A DNA stretch of 64,000 bases from Prorocentrum cordatum (Eukaryota > Sar > Dinophyceae > Prorocentrales > Prorocentraceae): positions 210,001-274,000 of the forward strand of contig CAUYUJ010011170.1 in NCBI GenBank assembly GCA_963575745.1, in the 5' to 3' direction. The translations under genes were made by a program, and so were the position numbers. The notes under the pieces are model-generated. The model saw only the letters and a program-made list of their open reading frames with translations, made no database searches and had not been told where the DNA came from. This document shows positions 43,766 to 54,989 of this stretch, one piece after another. The first letter of the stretch is position 1. Every line of letters begins with the position of its first letter.

Positions 43766-43913
43766 GAGTTTGGCCCCAGGCCGAAACGTGATTCCCTTGC
43801 GCTTCGACGTCGTTCGCAGCCGAGGGGAGTTCGAGGTGGTGGCGCACCCGCCATCCTGATCCGCCTGCCGGCCCTTCTCCTCCAGCCCGATCGATCTCTA
43901 GGTTTGTGTAGGG

Positions 43914-44576
43914 ATGGTTCCGTCCAGCGCAGCGATCAAGGAGCTGACGGCTCAGGTGGCCAAGATGAATGAGGCTCACTCGAGTTTGTCAGCCCAGGTC
44001 TGCGAAGTTGTCGCCAGTGCTGGTGCATTGCAGAGGGTCTTGAAGAACAGCGTGCCAACATAATGAAGACGGACACTGAGCTCGAGAAGATGCGGAATTG
44101 GAGCCCTTGCTTTTCTGGGACACGTTTCGATCAGGGTGGCTCCAGGGGTCGGACAAAGAAACTCTGTGGTCTTGCTCATTGTTCGTGGTGGAAATCCTGG
44201 TTTCCTTTCCACCGCCATGTTCGTTGGGTTCGGGGATGAGTTCATTCGTAAAGTTCTCCAGGAGGCGGGTAGTCATATTCTCTCGACGTGCGCGGGAGAG
44301 GAAGTTGAGTCGGCAGTGTCCGTGACGTCTCAGAACTTTTTGAAGAAGGTTTTTCTTGAGTTTTCATTTGTTGATGCAGTCGCTAAGGCGATTGACACGT
44401 TCCGTAAGCACTACCCTGATGGTTTTGAGTTCAAGACCCCGAAGGGTCCCAGGACCTTGCGCGCGAAGCCGCTCCGCGACGCTGGGACTAACACGCAGTT
44501 GGCTAGGGAACAGCTTACATCCCCATCTCGAGGGGTAAATCGGCCAGTGAGGACTAGGCCACGCCGATGGGACTAA
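43914..44576 (+). pseudogene. LINE-type ORF1-like remnant
   Basis: ATG 43914 opens VPSSAAIKELTAQVAKMNEA, a heptad-like coiled coil, up to a stop near 44062. The coil continues in another frame as LEEQRANIMKTDTELEKMRN. After further frame changes the segment MFVGFGDEFIRKVLQEAGSH, then FLKKVFLEFSFVDAVAKAID and KGPRTLRAKPLRDAGTNTQL reads like the RNA-recognition and C-terminal part of a LINE ORF1 (RNA-binding chaperone). RT-flanking sequence of a LINE lies downstream at 46.5 kb in the same orientation. Identity rests on pattern only. Confidence 0.4.
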
Positions 44577-46310
44577 GGATGAGTTAAACGATGCTCGTCC
44601 CCCTCGCTTGTCTCCTCATCTCCGCCGCAGGGCAATTGTCGCGCCGGTTGCACGAGTGTTGTTGCCGTCGTCGTCGCCGGCCGCGCCCGCAGTTCAGGCG
44701 TCTGGCGCCGCCCAGCCCGCCGAAGCCTCCAGGGCTGCCGCGGGCCCGCGGCCCGGCAGGCTGGCTGCCCCAGCTGGCCGTGTCTCGCAGTCGGAGGCGG
44801 CCAAGAGACGGGCGAGGACAAGAGGAGGTTGGAGAATCATGGTCGGGGCCGTGAAATCTCCCCCGATTCCATGGGCCCTTTTCTTCTTTCAGTGCGTCCC
44901 TTGGTCCCCCTCTCGTCCGCGCACATGCCTCAGGCCATGATTTGCGCACACCTCTCTCGGATGCCCCTCTCTTGGACGCCACCTAAAGGGGAGGGGGGGC
45001 GGAGAATGAAGGCGGACGGGGGGCGTGGCCGAATGAAGGAGGACGGGGATGAGGGTCGGTTCGGATGAAAAGGGGGATTGCGAGATGGGGTGATTGGGAA
45101 ATCTGGTGCATGCAGCTGGTTTCGCCCCCGCCGCCATGCCCTTTCCTCGACACATGGGCGCCCCCAGCGCCAAGAGGCACCAGGAAGACCAGTTGCATGC
45201 AGCTGATTTGCCAAACCCCGGTTTGGTGTCGCCCCCCTTCCTCTTGGGCGGGGCCAGGACGAGGATGAATCCGTTCCAGGGCGTTCTGGAACGCTAGTAT
45301 TCCGGAACGCTCTGAGAAGGCCGCGGCCCCCGAGATGTCTTCCAGAGCCGCCACCTCTCAGAGATTCCCGTTGTATCCTCACCAGATTTTGCCCTCGTCC
45401 TGGCTTCGCCTTACCCTTTCGTCAAGTCCGGGAGGATGGAGCGCTGTCCTCCATCGTCGTCTCGATGCTTGTGTTCGTGCTCGCGGCGCCGCTGAAGCTT
45501 GGAAGGGGCGGGGTGTGTTGTATGCGCTTGTGTGGATCGCAGGGGCAAGGTGTCAGCCTCCCGGAGAAGCCTCTTGGCCTAGCCTCGCGGCGCATCGCGC
45601 GCCGCGCCCCGCCCCTCGGCCTCGACAGGGACGCAAACCCCCAACAGCTTCGGACAACGCGGGAATTGTGGAGGAATTGGGAAGGGGAAGGAGTGCGGTG
45701 CCCCAGCCTATGGGGGCGCGCTGCCCTGGTGAGGCGGGCTCCGCACGACCTCGAAGGCCCGCTCGAAGTGGACCACGGCGCGCTGGATCACCTGGAAGCG
45801 CTCCGTCGGAACGTCCCGGCCATTCTCACGGAGTCCGCCGATGGCGGCGAGCGGCTGCCTCATCGCCAGAGCCTCGAGCGGGCCGAGGCTGCACATCGCG
45901 ACCTCCACCTCGGCTTCCGCGGACTGCGCCTTCAGTGCCGTCGCCTGACTCTAACTCCGAGCCTGAGACCACCAGGCTGGCCAGGGATGAGGCCTCCTCA
46001 TCCGCCTCCTAGGCGCCGAAAATGGGCGGCTTCGAGCCGCCGAAAACATACTCCAAATCGTACTCCGCCTCGAAGCCGACCTGCTCGTCGACATCGGAGT
46101 TGGGGCTCAGGGTGGAGGACTGCGGCCTTGTGCTGCCTCCTTGCCCTTGCTGTACTTCTTGCTCTTGCCCTTCCCCTTCTTGTCTCCTGCCTTGCACGTG
46201 CGGCCGGACTGCTGCAATGCACGCTCCCAGCTTTTCATCTTCACCTCGTACCTCGCAACTCTTGACCTACCGACCCGTTAAGCATTTTCTCCCACCATTT
46301 TATTCCTTTT
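44577..46310. other. No gene recognised between LINE fragments
   Basis: GC-rich with frames open on both strands but no recognisable domain. TGCATGCAGCTG(G/A)TTT occurs twice (about 45107 and 45193). If the ORF1-like and C-terminal LINE fragments belong to one element, this is where endonuclease and RT should lie, but I cannot see them. Confidence 0.3.
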
Positions 46311-46324
46311 GAAGAGATTGCGCC

Positions 46325-46392
46325 CCGCGATCCTCTCCTCTCCTGCTCTTCTCCTCCTCCTCCTCCTCCTCCTCCTCCTCCTCCTCCTCCCT
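46325..46392 (+). repeat. (CTC)n microsatellite
   Basis: Near-pure CTC array, CTCCTCCTCC throughout, flanked by CTCTCCTGCT on the left and CCCTGTCTCTG on the right. Confidence 0.95.
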
Positions 46393-46524
46393 GTCTCTGC
46401 TCTAGATATCTGTTGTGTTCGTCGCCAGCCGTGTACCCCGACAGCGAGTATAGGGACAGTCAGGGGAGAGTCTAGTCCAGGACGGCATCGACCAGGGTGC
46501 TGGGTCCTACTATATCCGTCATAG

Positions 46525-47160
46525 GTTCAAACTCCGACGACCTCAACAGGACCTGGGAGGCCATCAGGAATGTGCTTTTGAAAGACAGCCGTTTCTAGTG
46601 CAACTCGCTCATCCCCATAAACACGCAAATCTCGAAGTTCGACGGGAGAGTGACTGGCATCCTCCGCTCTCGTTCGGCCGCCTGGACCCCGAATCAGATT
46701 GCCAGTCGTTTCCTGGACTCGACGCAGTCGAAGGTGTTGACGTGGATGCTGAGGCTCAGGAGGCTACCACATGAGGAAACCAGGGCGTTCTGCAGTAGGC
46801 GTGCGCGTAGGATTCGGGGGCTCTTGCAGGTGCAGTGGGCTCGGATTTTCCTTCAGTCTGTTCTATCCTGGTTGTCCCACCTCCAGAGACACCAGGACTC
46901 CTTGTTATATCAATGTTTCCTGGAACAGGGATCGGACTGGGTAGCCAGCCAGCGCCGCCAATGGATTCCCCCAAACAGCTGTAGCAGTAAGACTTTCACT
47001 CGTAGTGCGAGGGGCAGGGTGATCCGTTGGGACAACGGGTGGGCTAAGCCGTTCGACCCCGGTGGCTCCAGAGATCCCCAGACCTTGCATGCCCTCTCCC
47101 TCCGCCTCCTGTCTCACCTCGGTGGCAAGGATAAGGTTCCTGCGCGCAAAGCTTCCAGCT
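46525..47160 (+). pseudogene. LINE RT C-terminal region
   Basis: The plus frame reads GRVTGILRSRSAAWTPNQIA, then STQSKVLTWMLRLRRLPHEE, SRRARRIRGLLQVQWARIFL, VLSWLSHLQRHQDSLLYQCF and WVASQRRQW. This matches the post-thumb region of LINE polyproteins (a W-T residue pair, then Q-x-x-ML-R-x-x-R, then W-x-x-H-x-x-R). An upstream frame at about 46525-46600 gives IGSNSDDLNRTWEAIRNVLL in the same pattern. A short frame change separates them. No catalytic RT box is included. Confidence 0.5.
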
Positions 47161-47205
47161 TTCGTTCTCATAACGCAGTCAGGGATCCGCTTTGGGGAGC
47201 GCCTC

Positions 47206-47236
47206 ACTCACTCACTCACTCACTCACTCACTCTCT
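47206..47236 (+). repeat. (ACTC)n microsatellite
   Basis: Seven to eight copies of ACTC at the end of the LINE-derived stretch, about 200 bp before the LTR retrotransposon. Possibly a tail or target of the LINE. Confidence 0.9.
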
Positions 47237-47440
47237 GCTCTACGAACTTCGACCAGTTCGGCGCACCCTCACACGCTTCGTGGCCCCATATGGAGCCCCA
47301 CCGAAAGCCCCAGGGGCTTAAACGGCACAGCTCGACGAAACAAACCATTCGAGTAGGCCCAGTTGGGCCACTCGACGTCCTGTGGGGGGAACGGACCCGC
47401 GGGGCCCCTAAAAAGGACGAGGGAGGCCACGTGCTCTTTT

Positions 47441-47665
47441 TATGAATCAAGCTCACTCCCCAGAAATGTAAGAGGCCCGAGAGGGTTTCCCCCAGAAGCC
47501 TCGGGGGCCCTGTGGTTTCATTCCTTGCTCTCTGTATCTCTGTTTGTATTTATCCCTACCGCCGCTGTTTATTATTTCAGGGCCTTTGGCCATGTGCTAC
47601 GCCTTTGTTCCGAGCCGCGCTCAGCAAAAGAGTTTCCTCGGCGCCGCGCGCCGATCCATATCACA
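47441..47665 (+). repeat. 5' LTR
   Basis: Begins TATGAATCAAGCTCACTCCC and ends GATCCATATCACA. Aligns with 55609-55833 at equal length, without indels, at roughly 93 percent identity by eye. CTTTT immediately precedes it. Confidence 0.95.
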
Positions 47666-47666
47666 G

Positions 47667-47684
47667 TGGTAGCTTGGAGCGGGT
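47667..47684 (+). other. Candidate primer-binding site
   Basis: TGGTAGCTTGGAGCGGGT starts 2 nt after the 5' LTR. TGG is the complement of the tRNA CCA end, and TGGTAGC equals the first bases of a PBS for initiator-Met-type tRNAs that end GCTACCA. The rest does not match a tRNA I can name. Confidence 0.55.
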
Positions 47685-47779
47685 CTCAGCTGCCGGCGCT
47701 GCGCGCCTCCGTATTAGCCACGACGACGCCGTCGTGCCTCCGATCCACGGAATCGGCGATCAGCGGCGTCCTGCGAGCC

Positions 47780-48484
47780 CGCATAGGCTTGAGCATTGCG
47801 CTCAACTCCGCCAGCGTCAGCGACGCCAGCATCTACCTGTACGAGTACTCCCCAGACGCCTGCGACGTCCATTTCAGCCTCTGCAAGTTCCCTGATAGCG
47901 TCAGCGACGCTGTCTCAGAGGACGCTTGCGACGTCCATTTCACTATCTACACGGTCATTGATAGCGTCAGCAACGCCGTCTACATCCCCGACGTCTGCGA
48001 CGTCAATTTCAGCATCTACAAGTTCAAGTCCGCCAGCGTCAGCGATGCCAGCTCTTACCTGTACGAGAACCCAGACGTCTGCGACGCCAACTTCAGCACC
48101 TACAAGGTCATTGATAGCGTCAGCGACGCCGTCTACACTACAGAGAACGTCTGCGACGTCAATTTCAGCATCTACAAGTTCATTGATAGCGTCAGTGACG
48201 CAGTCTACAACCCAGAGAACGCCTGCGAGTTTAATGTCAGCATCTACACCACGTGGCTGACAATCACAATGTCAACAGTAGCAACCAGGTCATCCCGACC
48301 TGGAACGGTGGCCATTCGGTCGGCCTGGGGCTCCCTCGAGGGCCGTGGGAAGGCATTCCACCGACGGCGCCCGCCTGCCAAGAACCTGCAGGGCCGCGTC
48401 GACCAGCGTAAGAAGTCCTTGCAGCGTTGGGGTGGCGGCGAGAAGGGCCACTGGGCCGGCGACCAGGAGCGCCCCGCGCCTTGA
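47780..48484 (+). CDS. Tandem-repeat peptide ORF in the gag position
   Basis: The open frame runs from 47363 through the 5' LTR to the stop at 48484. From about 47800 to 48250 it encodes six degenerate units of 22-28 residues of the type SVSDAVY-x-x-x-x-VCDVNFSIYKFID, each with one conserved Cys in CDVNF and a Tyr. Units alternate SASVSDAS-YLYE and IDSVSDAVY starts. A basic tail (GRVDQRKKSLQRWGGGEKG) ends the ORF. It occupies the place of gag but has no capsid or zinc-knuckle motif. Whether it is translated is unknown; conservation of the peptide across units despite silent changes would need testing. Confidence 0.4.
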   Translation, partial: RIGLSIALNSASVSDASIYLYEYSPDACDVHFSLCKFPDSVSDAVSEDACDVHFTIYTVIDSVSNAVYIPDVCDVNFSIYKFKSASVSDASSYLYENPDVCDANFSTYKVIDSVSDAVYTTENVCDVNFSIYKFIDSVSDAVYNPENACEFNVSIYTTWLTITMSTVATRSSRPGTVAIRSAWGSLEGRGKAFHRRRPPAKNLQGRVDQRKKSLQRWGGGEKGHWAGDQERPAP

Positions 48485-48505
48485 GCCCGCAAGCACGCGC
48501 CGCCC

Positions 48506-50700
48506 ATGAGCAAGTCCAAGGGTGGAGGACGCGGCGAACGGTCACACCGACAGGCGAACATTACCGAGCAAGCCGAATTCGGGGGCGAGGAGGTCGCCCT
48601 TCATCCCGAGGTGCCACTCACTCCGCCACCAGAGATCTTGGTCTCTGAGCGCGTAATTTCACATCTGCCTATGACCAGCGCCATCAGCAACGGCATGGGC
48701 CCGAACGACGACGGCATCGGCGCCATCGACACCGCCTGCCCATTCTGCGTCGCCGGTCTCAAGTGGTACCACCGCTACAAGGACAAGCGCATTAGGATTG
48801 GCCTCGGCGATCTGATCCTGGAGGAGCCAGAGGGCGAGGTCTACCGCTTCGGCGACGGTGGTGCGTTCTTTAGCGAGCAGCGTATCACCGCCCCACTCGT
48901 GCTTTGCGGCCGCGCGGGACGCATTGTCTTCAGCGTCGTGGACAGCCCCGCTCTTGGGTTACTCATTGGCCGTGACTTCATCCAGCCCTCCAAGATCGAC
49001 ATTTCGCCGTGGAAGAGCCAGGTGCGCATCGGCAACGCCATTCAGAAGCTTGACACAAGCAGTGCGGGACATCCCGCAGTAGAGCTCCAGCCTGAAGACT
49101 GGAACGCCATGGCGGGCACGGGTCACAGCGACAGCTCGAAGACCGGCCCTACTACGCACACCAATACGAACCAGCTGCCAACGGTCAACAATTCCACGAA
49201 AGACCCCACGCTTCAGGAACGCATCGCGATGCTGATCCCGAAGGATGAAATCGACGTACCTCGGCGCCTCCAGGCCAGGCGTCCGAAGGGGTCACGACTC
49301 ATGGCCGCCGCAGCATCTGCCTTGGCATGCTGCTCTGCGGCAGCGGCTCCCCCTACTGCGTCGCCCACGACGCGGACTGCCTACATTGCCGACCCCGCGG
49401 ACGACTGCGTCGCTTGTGGAACCACACCGCACGAGGATTGCCTACATCTGAGGTTATGCCAGGAGTGCGTTTTCGGCACCTCAGTTCCGCTCAGCATCGA
49501 GAACACCCAGGCGAAGGAGGTCAACATCGCGGAGGAGGAGCAGCTCAAGGTACGCACCCTCCAGAAGGGGACAAAGCCGTTGCGCGCCGCAGGCAGACGC
49601 ACAGCCATCGTTACCAACGAGAGCGGCATCATCCTCAATGTAGTCAACCAAGCCCTCAAGGCCGATTTAGCAAAATCAGCTACGAGAACTAGTCCAAACT
49701 CAAGCTCAAGCTCTACGGTGCTATTTGAATGGTGCTGCAATTATGACAGCAAGCTCAGCAAGAAGTGTATTGCCACAGGGGGAACAGCAGTTCGCTGTGG
49801 TCTCCCCTCGCGTGACCTCTCACGACCAGCAGCCGTCGACCATCTCGAGAAGGAGATGTGGGCGAAGCTCAAGAAGCACCACGGCGACCGAGTACATGCA
49901 GCATTTCCATGTACCCCATGGACGTCCTTGCAAAGGCTCTTCGTCAAGATCGATCCCAAGAAGCGTCCTCAGCTCGAGGCGGACCGAAGGATGTCGTCTA
50001 GGATGGTTTCGCTATTCCTTACCTCAAAGAGACGCCTACGAAGGGAGTTCGGCCCGTATATCGCCGTCTCATTCGAGTGGCCGCGCTACTGTGACGGCTG
50101 GAACCCCGCGATGAACCCAGCCGCCACCGAATTACGAAGTCAACTTGCACGAGTGATCGATTTCGACGGATGCGCTTACAATCTAAGGACCAAGAAGGGG
50201 GATCCGATCAAGAAGCCGTGGAGGATCGTGACTGATCTTTTCGGCATGGACAATTCACTCAGAACGCTCTGTGATCGGACCCATCGACGCGCTGAAGCTC
50301 AAGGTCGCGATGCGAAGAACAGCGAGAACTACACCTACGAGCTCGCCGCCGCCCTCGCCCAGCAGCTGCGCAAGCCCAGCGAGCCAGACCTGCGGGGGGC
50401 GAATCCTACCCAGCCAGCGCGGCCGACGCGGAGGAGGGCAGCCAGACGGATCGCACCTGCCCCAGCCGCCTCCGTCGAGCCACCCCTGGCGGCAGCGGAG
50501 GAGCGCACCCTGAAGTCCGCCATCATGCAGCTCCGCGTCAACACCAGTCACCCGCCCAACGAGTCGCTGGCTCGGGCAATTCGCATTGCCGGCGGATCGC
50601 AACGTTCGGTCGAGATGGCTCTCAATCTACACTGCGTCGCTTGCGCCGCCCATGGCGACCTCTACCGCACTTGCCTGGGAGAACTCGACTCGATAGGGAT
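48506..50700 (+). CDS. Copia polyprotein part 1: protease, Cys-rich segment, methyltransferase-like domain, integrase zinc finger
   Basis: ATG 48506 opens a 747-codon frame, of which the last residues after about 50700 are out of the native frame. Protease: AIDTACPFCVAG (DTA active site, about 48725-48760) and GLLIGRDFI (about 48955-48985). A Cys/His segment DCVACGTTPHEDC with LRLCQECVFG follows (about 49405-49480). The methyltransferase-like domain spans 49715-50330: LFEWCCNYDSKL, AAFPCTPWTSLQRLF, SFEWPRYCDGW, FDGCAYNL and KKPWRIVTDLF. A Pro/Ala linker follows, then LRVNTSHPPNESLARAIRIA and LNLHCVACAAH, the integrase HHCC finger (about 50525-50650). Coding continues in another frame from about 50690. 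Confidence 0.88.
49715..50330 (+). other. Methyltransferase-like domain inside the copia polyprotein
   Basis: Four blocks resemble the order of C5-methyltransferase motifs: LFEWCCNYDSKL (49721-; like motif I, where F-x-G-x-G binds SAM), AAFPCTPWTSL (Cys codon 49910-49912; like motif IV PCQ), VSFEWPRYCDGW (50069-50101; like motif VI) and FDGCAYNL followed by KKPWRIVT and CDRTHRRAEAQG. The second Gly of motif I and a classical ENV are absent, so activity is doubtful. I recall similar PCT(P/A)WS segments in dinoflagellate copia-like polyproteins, but no search was possible. Confidence 0.55.
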
Positions 50701-51633
50701 TTCAATGACTCGATCGGTGACTATGCTGGAAACCAATTGGTTCTCCTGAGCATCGTCGACCATGCTTCCGGGCCTACTCTGTGCGAAACGGCTTCGACGC
50801 GACATCCGAGCGTGGTACTTGCACGGCTCCTATAGGTTTGGATCGCGCCGTTTGGGGCCCCACAACGTGTGATATTCGATGGAGGAGGAGAGTTCGAGAG
50901 AGAGTTTTCAGAGGAATTCGAAGATATAGGCTGCCATCTCATGACAACATCTGCCGCTACACCACAGCAGAATGCCACTGTCGAGCGGCGCGGTGGTCTA
51001 TGGAAGATCCACGCCCGCAAGCGGATCGACCAATTTAGTATCAGGTTCGACCAGCCCGACAACGCCCACGAGATCCAGCGGCTGCTCGCCGCCGCGCGCT
51101 GGGCCATGAACAGCTCAGTCAACGCCAGCGGCTACTCGCCAGCCCAATGGGTACTGGGGCGTGGACATTGCCCACCCCATTGCCTGCTGGACAATGCTGG
51201 ACGCCCCTCTCCGCATGAACGCGCCATTCCTGACGAGCCGTTCTCCGAGAGGATCGCCGCCATGAAGGCCGCCCAGACTTCCATCCAGCACCTGCGCTTC
51301 AACCAGTCCTTATCGAAAGCGCTGTTGGCCCGGTCTAGGGCCGACGGCGCGCGGCGCGCGCAGGGCGTCTACCAGACAGGCGACCAGGTTTACTACTGGC
51401 GCGGAAATGGAAACCCCAAGCGTGAATGGGCTCTTCAGTGGCATAGGCCCGCCGTCATCATCGGTTTCGGAGGCGCGTCCAACGTCTGGGGCGGCCACCG
51501 CTCAACCACCGTCAAGGTCAACCGTGGACATCTACGATGTGCTACAGCCTCTGAACTTGTCCCATGGTGCCAAGTCCTGAACGCCATGAATGGACAACCG
51601 CCTCTACCAGCTGCCCCCCCCCCCCCCAGGTGA
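50690..51633 (+). pseudogene. Copia integrase core
   Basis: The frame reads RDFNDSIGDYAGNQLVLLSI with VDHASG (first catalytic Asp, codon 50758-50760), then TAG at 50833-50835, then VIFDGGGEFEREF (second Asp, 50878-50880), TSAATPQQNATVERRGG (Glu, 50983-50985; spacing of 35 residues), MNSSVNASGYSPAQWVLGRG and HLRCATASELVPWCQVLNAM. All three catalytic residues are present. The enzyme inserts the cDNA into the genome. A C-run at 51616-51628 ends the frame, probably by a slippage indel. Confidence 0.88.
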
Positions 51634-52440
51634 TGCACCAGCTGACCAACCACCTCGCGATCGCGGAGGAGGCGGAGGATGTGGTGGAGGAGGAGGCGCG
51701 CCGCCTCCATCGCGCGACAGCCTCATCGACGGACACGCAGATCAGGGCGCGTTCATGGGCCTCACTGGCCCAACCCCGCAGAAACGCCCACGCACTGCGG
51801 ACGTCCCTGCACAACCTGTCGCGCCACCAGCTCCAGTGCCCTCCAGCTTCGGCAACATCCAGGACGCGCCGGGCAACCGTCGCCAGCATGCCTTTCTTTC
51901 TGGAGTGGCTTAGTCATGAACAAGGAGATACCGACCTCGTACCTACTGCAGGCGCTAGTGGGAGTGGTTCGCAGCCAGGACCTTCGGGAGGGCACCTACC
52001 ACCCGCAGCAGCCGCTGCCGCGCCCGACGCTGCCGCAGACTCCGGCCCTGCCGACGCACCACCCGTCGCAGACGACGCTCCACCAGCATCTTTACCCGAT
52101 CAATCCTAGCAGGCTCCAGCAGACGACGACCAAGGACGACGGCCTCCAGAATTTCGGATCGGAACTCCCGAATGCCCGCAAGAGGGACCAGCCGACGAGG
52201 ATGGCTATAGTTCGGGATCTGAGATGATCCGCAACTGGGCGAAGCAGATGGAGGAGCAGTCCAACCAGGGAAACGAGCTTCGCTGGCCTCAGCAGCTCCC
52301 TGACCAAAGAGGAGCAAAGACCCAGCGACGTGATCAGCAGGAAGATGCCCCCCAGGCACTACAACGTGATCGACAATAACGTGACGGCCCGAGAGTTCGG
52401 GCCGGAAAGAGGAAGGAGCTGCTGGACAACCTACCGAAGT
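51634..52440 (+). pseudogene. Pro/Gln-rich linker between integrase and RT
   Basis: Low-complexity Pro, Gly, Gln and Asp sequence in all frames, as usual between copia integrase and RT. Frame changes occur near 51620 and near 52390, where REFGPER in one frame gives way to GKRKELLDNLPKCFKKPRDA in the RT frame. Confidence 0.6.
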
Positions 52441-53125
52441 GCTTCAAGAAGCCTCGCGACGCCAACAAGGTAGACTACTACTTGGACATCGAGGCCACCT
52501 CAGACCAGATGCAGTTCGCACCGCCCCTACGAAGAGTATTTCTGATTGGGAAAGCTGCCACCAAGGAGCTAAAGTCTGATACTCTGAACAACAAGGAAAA
52601 GCAGCTCATGGACGGGGCGATGAAGGTCAAGTGGACGGAGTTCGGGGCCTGCAAAAAACTACCGCCCAGGGGGCTGAAGGAGCTCTTGAGGCGCAATCCT
52701 GGCTGGCGTCCCGCGGGCGCACGCTGGGTGCTCACCAGCAAAGGGCCTAACCTCATGAAGGCCCGCCTCGTCGTTCAAGGACGCCAGATGGACAAGTCGC
52801 AGATCCGCGCGGACGCACCGACAGGATCTAGAGACGCGCTTTACCTTGCCCTCGCCGCTGCCTCGCAATCTGGCCGGGGCGTCACGTCGTATGGCGCCAT
52901 GACGGCCTACTTCCAGTCCGGCAATATCGAGAGGCTTCTGTTGCCGCGCATGCCAGCGAAGAACCCGCCGCCAGGGACACTGCCCAGCGAGATCGCGATG
53001 GCGACTGGCGCCATCTATGGCACTCGTGATGCTGGAAGACAGTGGGACCTCTACGCTCAGAAAGTCTTCGGGGAGCACGGCCTTCTCGATAGCACGCTGG
53101 AGGAGGGGCTCCATTATATTACTTC
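52395..53125 (+). pseudogene. Copia RT, first part
   Basis: KELLDNLPKCFKKPRDANKV, then RWVLTSKGPNLMKARLVVQG (usual KARLVV-x-G), ADAPTGSRDALYLALAAASQ, SYGAMTAYFQSGNIERLLLP (the palm box usually D-x-x-x-AFL-x-G; the first Asp is Tyr or Gly here) and GTRDAGRQWDLYAQKVFGEH. A single-base shift near 53115-53125 moves on to the YxDD part. RT makes cDNA from the element RNA. Change of the first palm Asp would disable it. Confidence 0.88.
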
Positions 53126-54412
53126 TACGATTCGACGGGCCTCGCAGCGGCCATTCACTCACATGTCGACGATTTCTTGATCGCCCAGCGGAAGGACGCC
53201 TCGGAGTGGCGGCGCGCCATAGGCAGCTTGGAGAAGAAGTTGCGTCTCAAGGGGGTCGACGGCGCTGTCAACTACTGTGGCCGCATCATTTCCAAGACGG
53301 ACGGTGAGTTCCGCGCCGCGCAGGTGGCCGCCGCCAAGCAGGTGGGCCCTGTCGAGATCACCGCCGTGAAGGGACGCGCCCCGTGGGACAGGCTGTCAAT
53401 GGAGGAGGTGTCTGGTTGCCGACGCACTCTAGGCCAACTGCTTTGGCTCGCCGTTCAGACGCGAGTCGACATCGCCTGCCCGGTCAGCATGGCCGCCAGG
53501 CGTAGCAACGTTGCCACCGTGGCCGACGCCAAGACACTCAACAAGACGGTGACTTGCGTTCGCGGGTCCGCCGACTTCGCCATCGTGCTGAAGCGCAACC
53601 TCATCGACCTGAAGACCTGCACTACGGTTTGCTTCAGCGACGCCGCGTTTGCCAACATCGATGGCATCAGGAGCCTGTGGGGCATGGTCCTGGGCCTCAC
53701 CCATAGACCACCTGATGTCGTCGTGGGACGTTATGATATGTGCCTGCCTGTCGCTTGGCACTCCGGCACCGTCAAGAGGTCCGCGAAGTCCACGCTGGCC
53801 GCCGAGGGGCACGCCGCCCTCGAGGGGACCGAGATCAACACCTGGTTCCGCCAGCTTCTTACCGAGGCCTACAACCCCAAGAAGCCGCTCAAGGAGATTG
53901 ACGACCTCAGCTTGAAGCGCCCTGGTGAGGTGTTCAGCGATAGCCAGGGCCTCGTCACGCACATCCAATTCGACGTCGGCCAGTCTACCGACAAGCGGTT
54001 CCGCATCGTCGCCTCCATGATCAAGGGGCCCGTGCACCCCAATAGCGAGCTGCGCTTGACTTGGGCGCCTACCTGGAGTATGGTCGCAGACGCACTCACG
54101 AAGGCGATGGAGACTGGCCTGCCGACTTCGTTCTTCGGCGCCAAGAGGCGCAACTTCGGCGCCGGGCAGCCCAGCGCCGCCACGATCGCCTCGGCGATCG
54201 CCGCGTGCATCGGCAAGATAAGGGGTCAGCCGACCCCAGGGCCGCCACCGCCGTTCGACCTGAACCACAACTGGTTCACGTGCTACATGATTAGTTTTTT
54301 CTATATTCCTGGGCATGACGATCGGGCCCAGCCTTTTCGCGGTCACGTGGTTCATGGTGTCTCAGAACGCCATCAGGCCGCCGCCGCAGCCAGAGGACAA
54401 GGCCACCGCTGA
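53125..54412 (+). pseudogene. Copia RT YxDD box and RNase H
   Basis: The active-site box is HSHVDDFLIAQRKDASEW (VDD at about 53164-53172; His replaces Tyr). RNase H follows: QTRVDIACPVSMAARRSNVA, VCFSDAAFANIDGIRSLWGM (Asp), VAWHSGTVKRSAKSTLAAEG with HAALEGTEI (Glu), EVFSDSQGLVTHIQFDVGQS (Asp) and LRLTWAPTWSMVADALTKAM (Asp). The order is typical of Ty1/copia. From about 54290 the last stretch to the stop at 54412 is probably read-through of the native end. Confidence 0.9.
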
Positions 54413-54989
54413 TCGGCACCCTGGGAGCGATGATCGCCGCCTGGGCAGACGCCACAAACTGCCGCCCGTGATCCCCGAGGGGGAGGATGCCGACGGGGAC
54501 GTCTACATGCCCGACGCCATGGGCGACTGCGACTGCGGCCGCGGTCGCACGCGGCAGTTCCTCGGCTGGCAGCGCTGCGCCGAGGCCAGCGGTGGCGCCA
54601 GCGCCATCGCCCGTTTCGCCGCAGGACAGTTTCGCCGCATCATCAGCACCGAGTAGGCCGCGCACTATCAGCAGTTCCTTATCGGCCAGCGTCGTGTCCT
54701 GGAACCACTCAACGCCGACCGCGTCGCCGGCAGAGATCAACGCGCGTGCCGCGGCAGGGCGCAATCTCCGCGTGGGACACAAACCGCAGCGCATGCGCCG
54801 CCTGCAGGACCTGCAAGCGCCACGCCTCGTGGCTTCGCGGCGACCATGGAGTGCACAGCCCCGACTTCTCGTGGTTGCATCCCACGCTGAGGCAGGACTT
54901 GCAGGGCAGGTGGGCGCAAATGATGGGAAGCGCTGTGCCGAGCATGGGATCCACATTTGGCATCGAGAGGGACTAAGAAGTCCACATAA

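Noticed and set aside
46523-46534. GGTTCAAACTCC, a tRNA B-box-like sequence
   Set aside because: No A box, acceptor stem or anticodon arm at the right distance; it lies in LINE coding remnants.
47363-47441. Start of the tandem-repeat ORF upstream of the LTR
   Set aside because: The frame is open through the LTR by chance; a transcript would start inside the LTR, so the upstream ATG is not meaningful.
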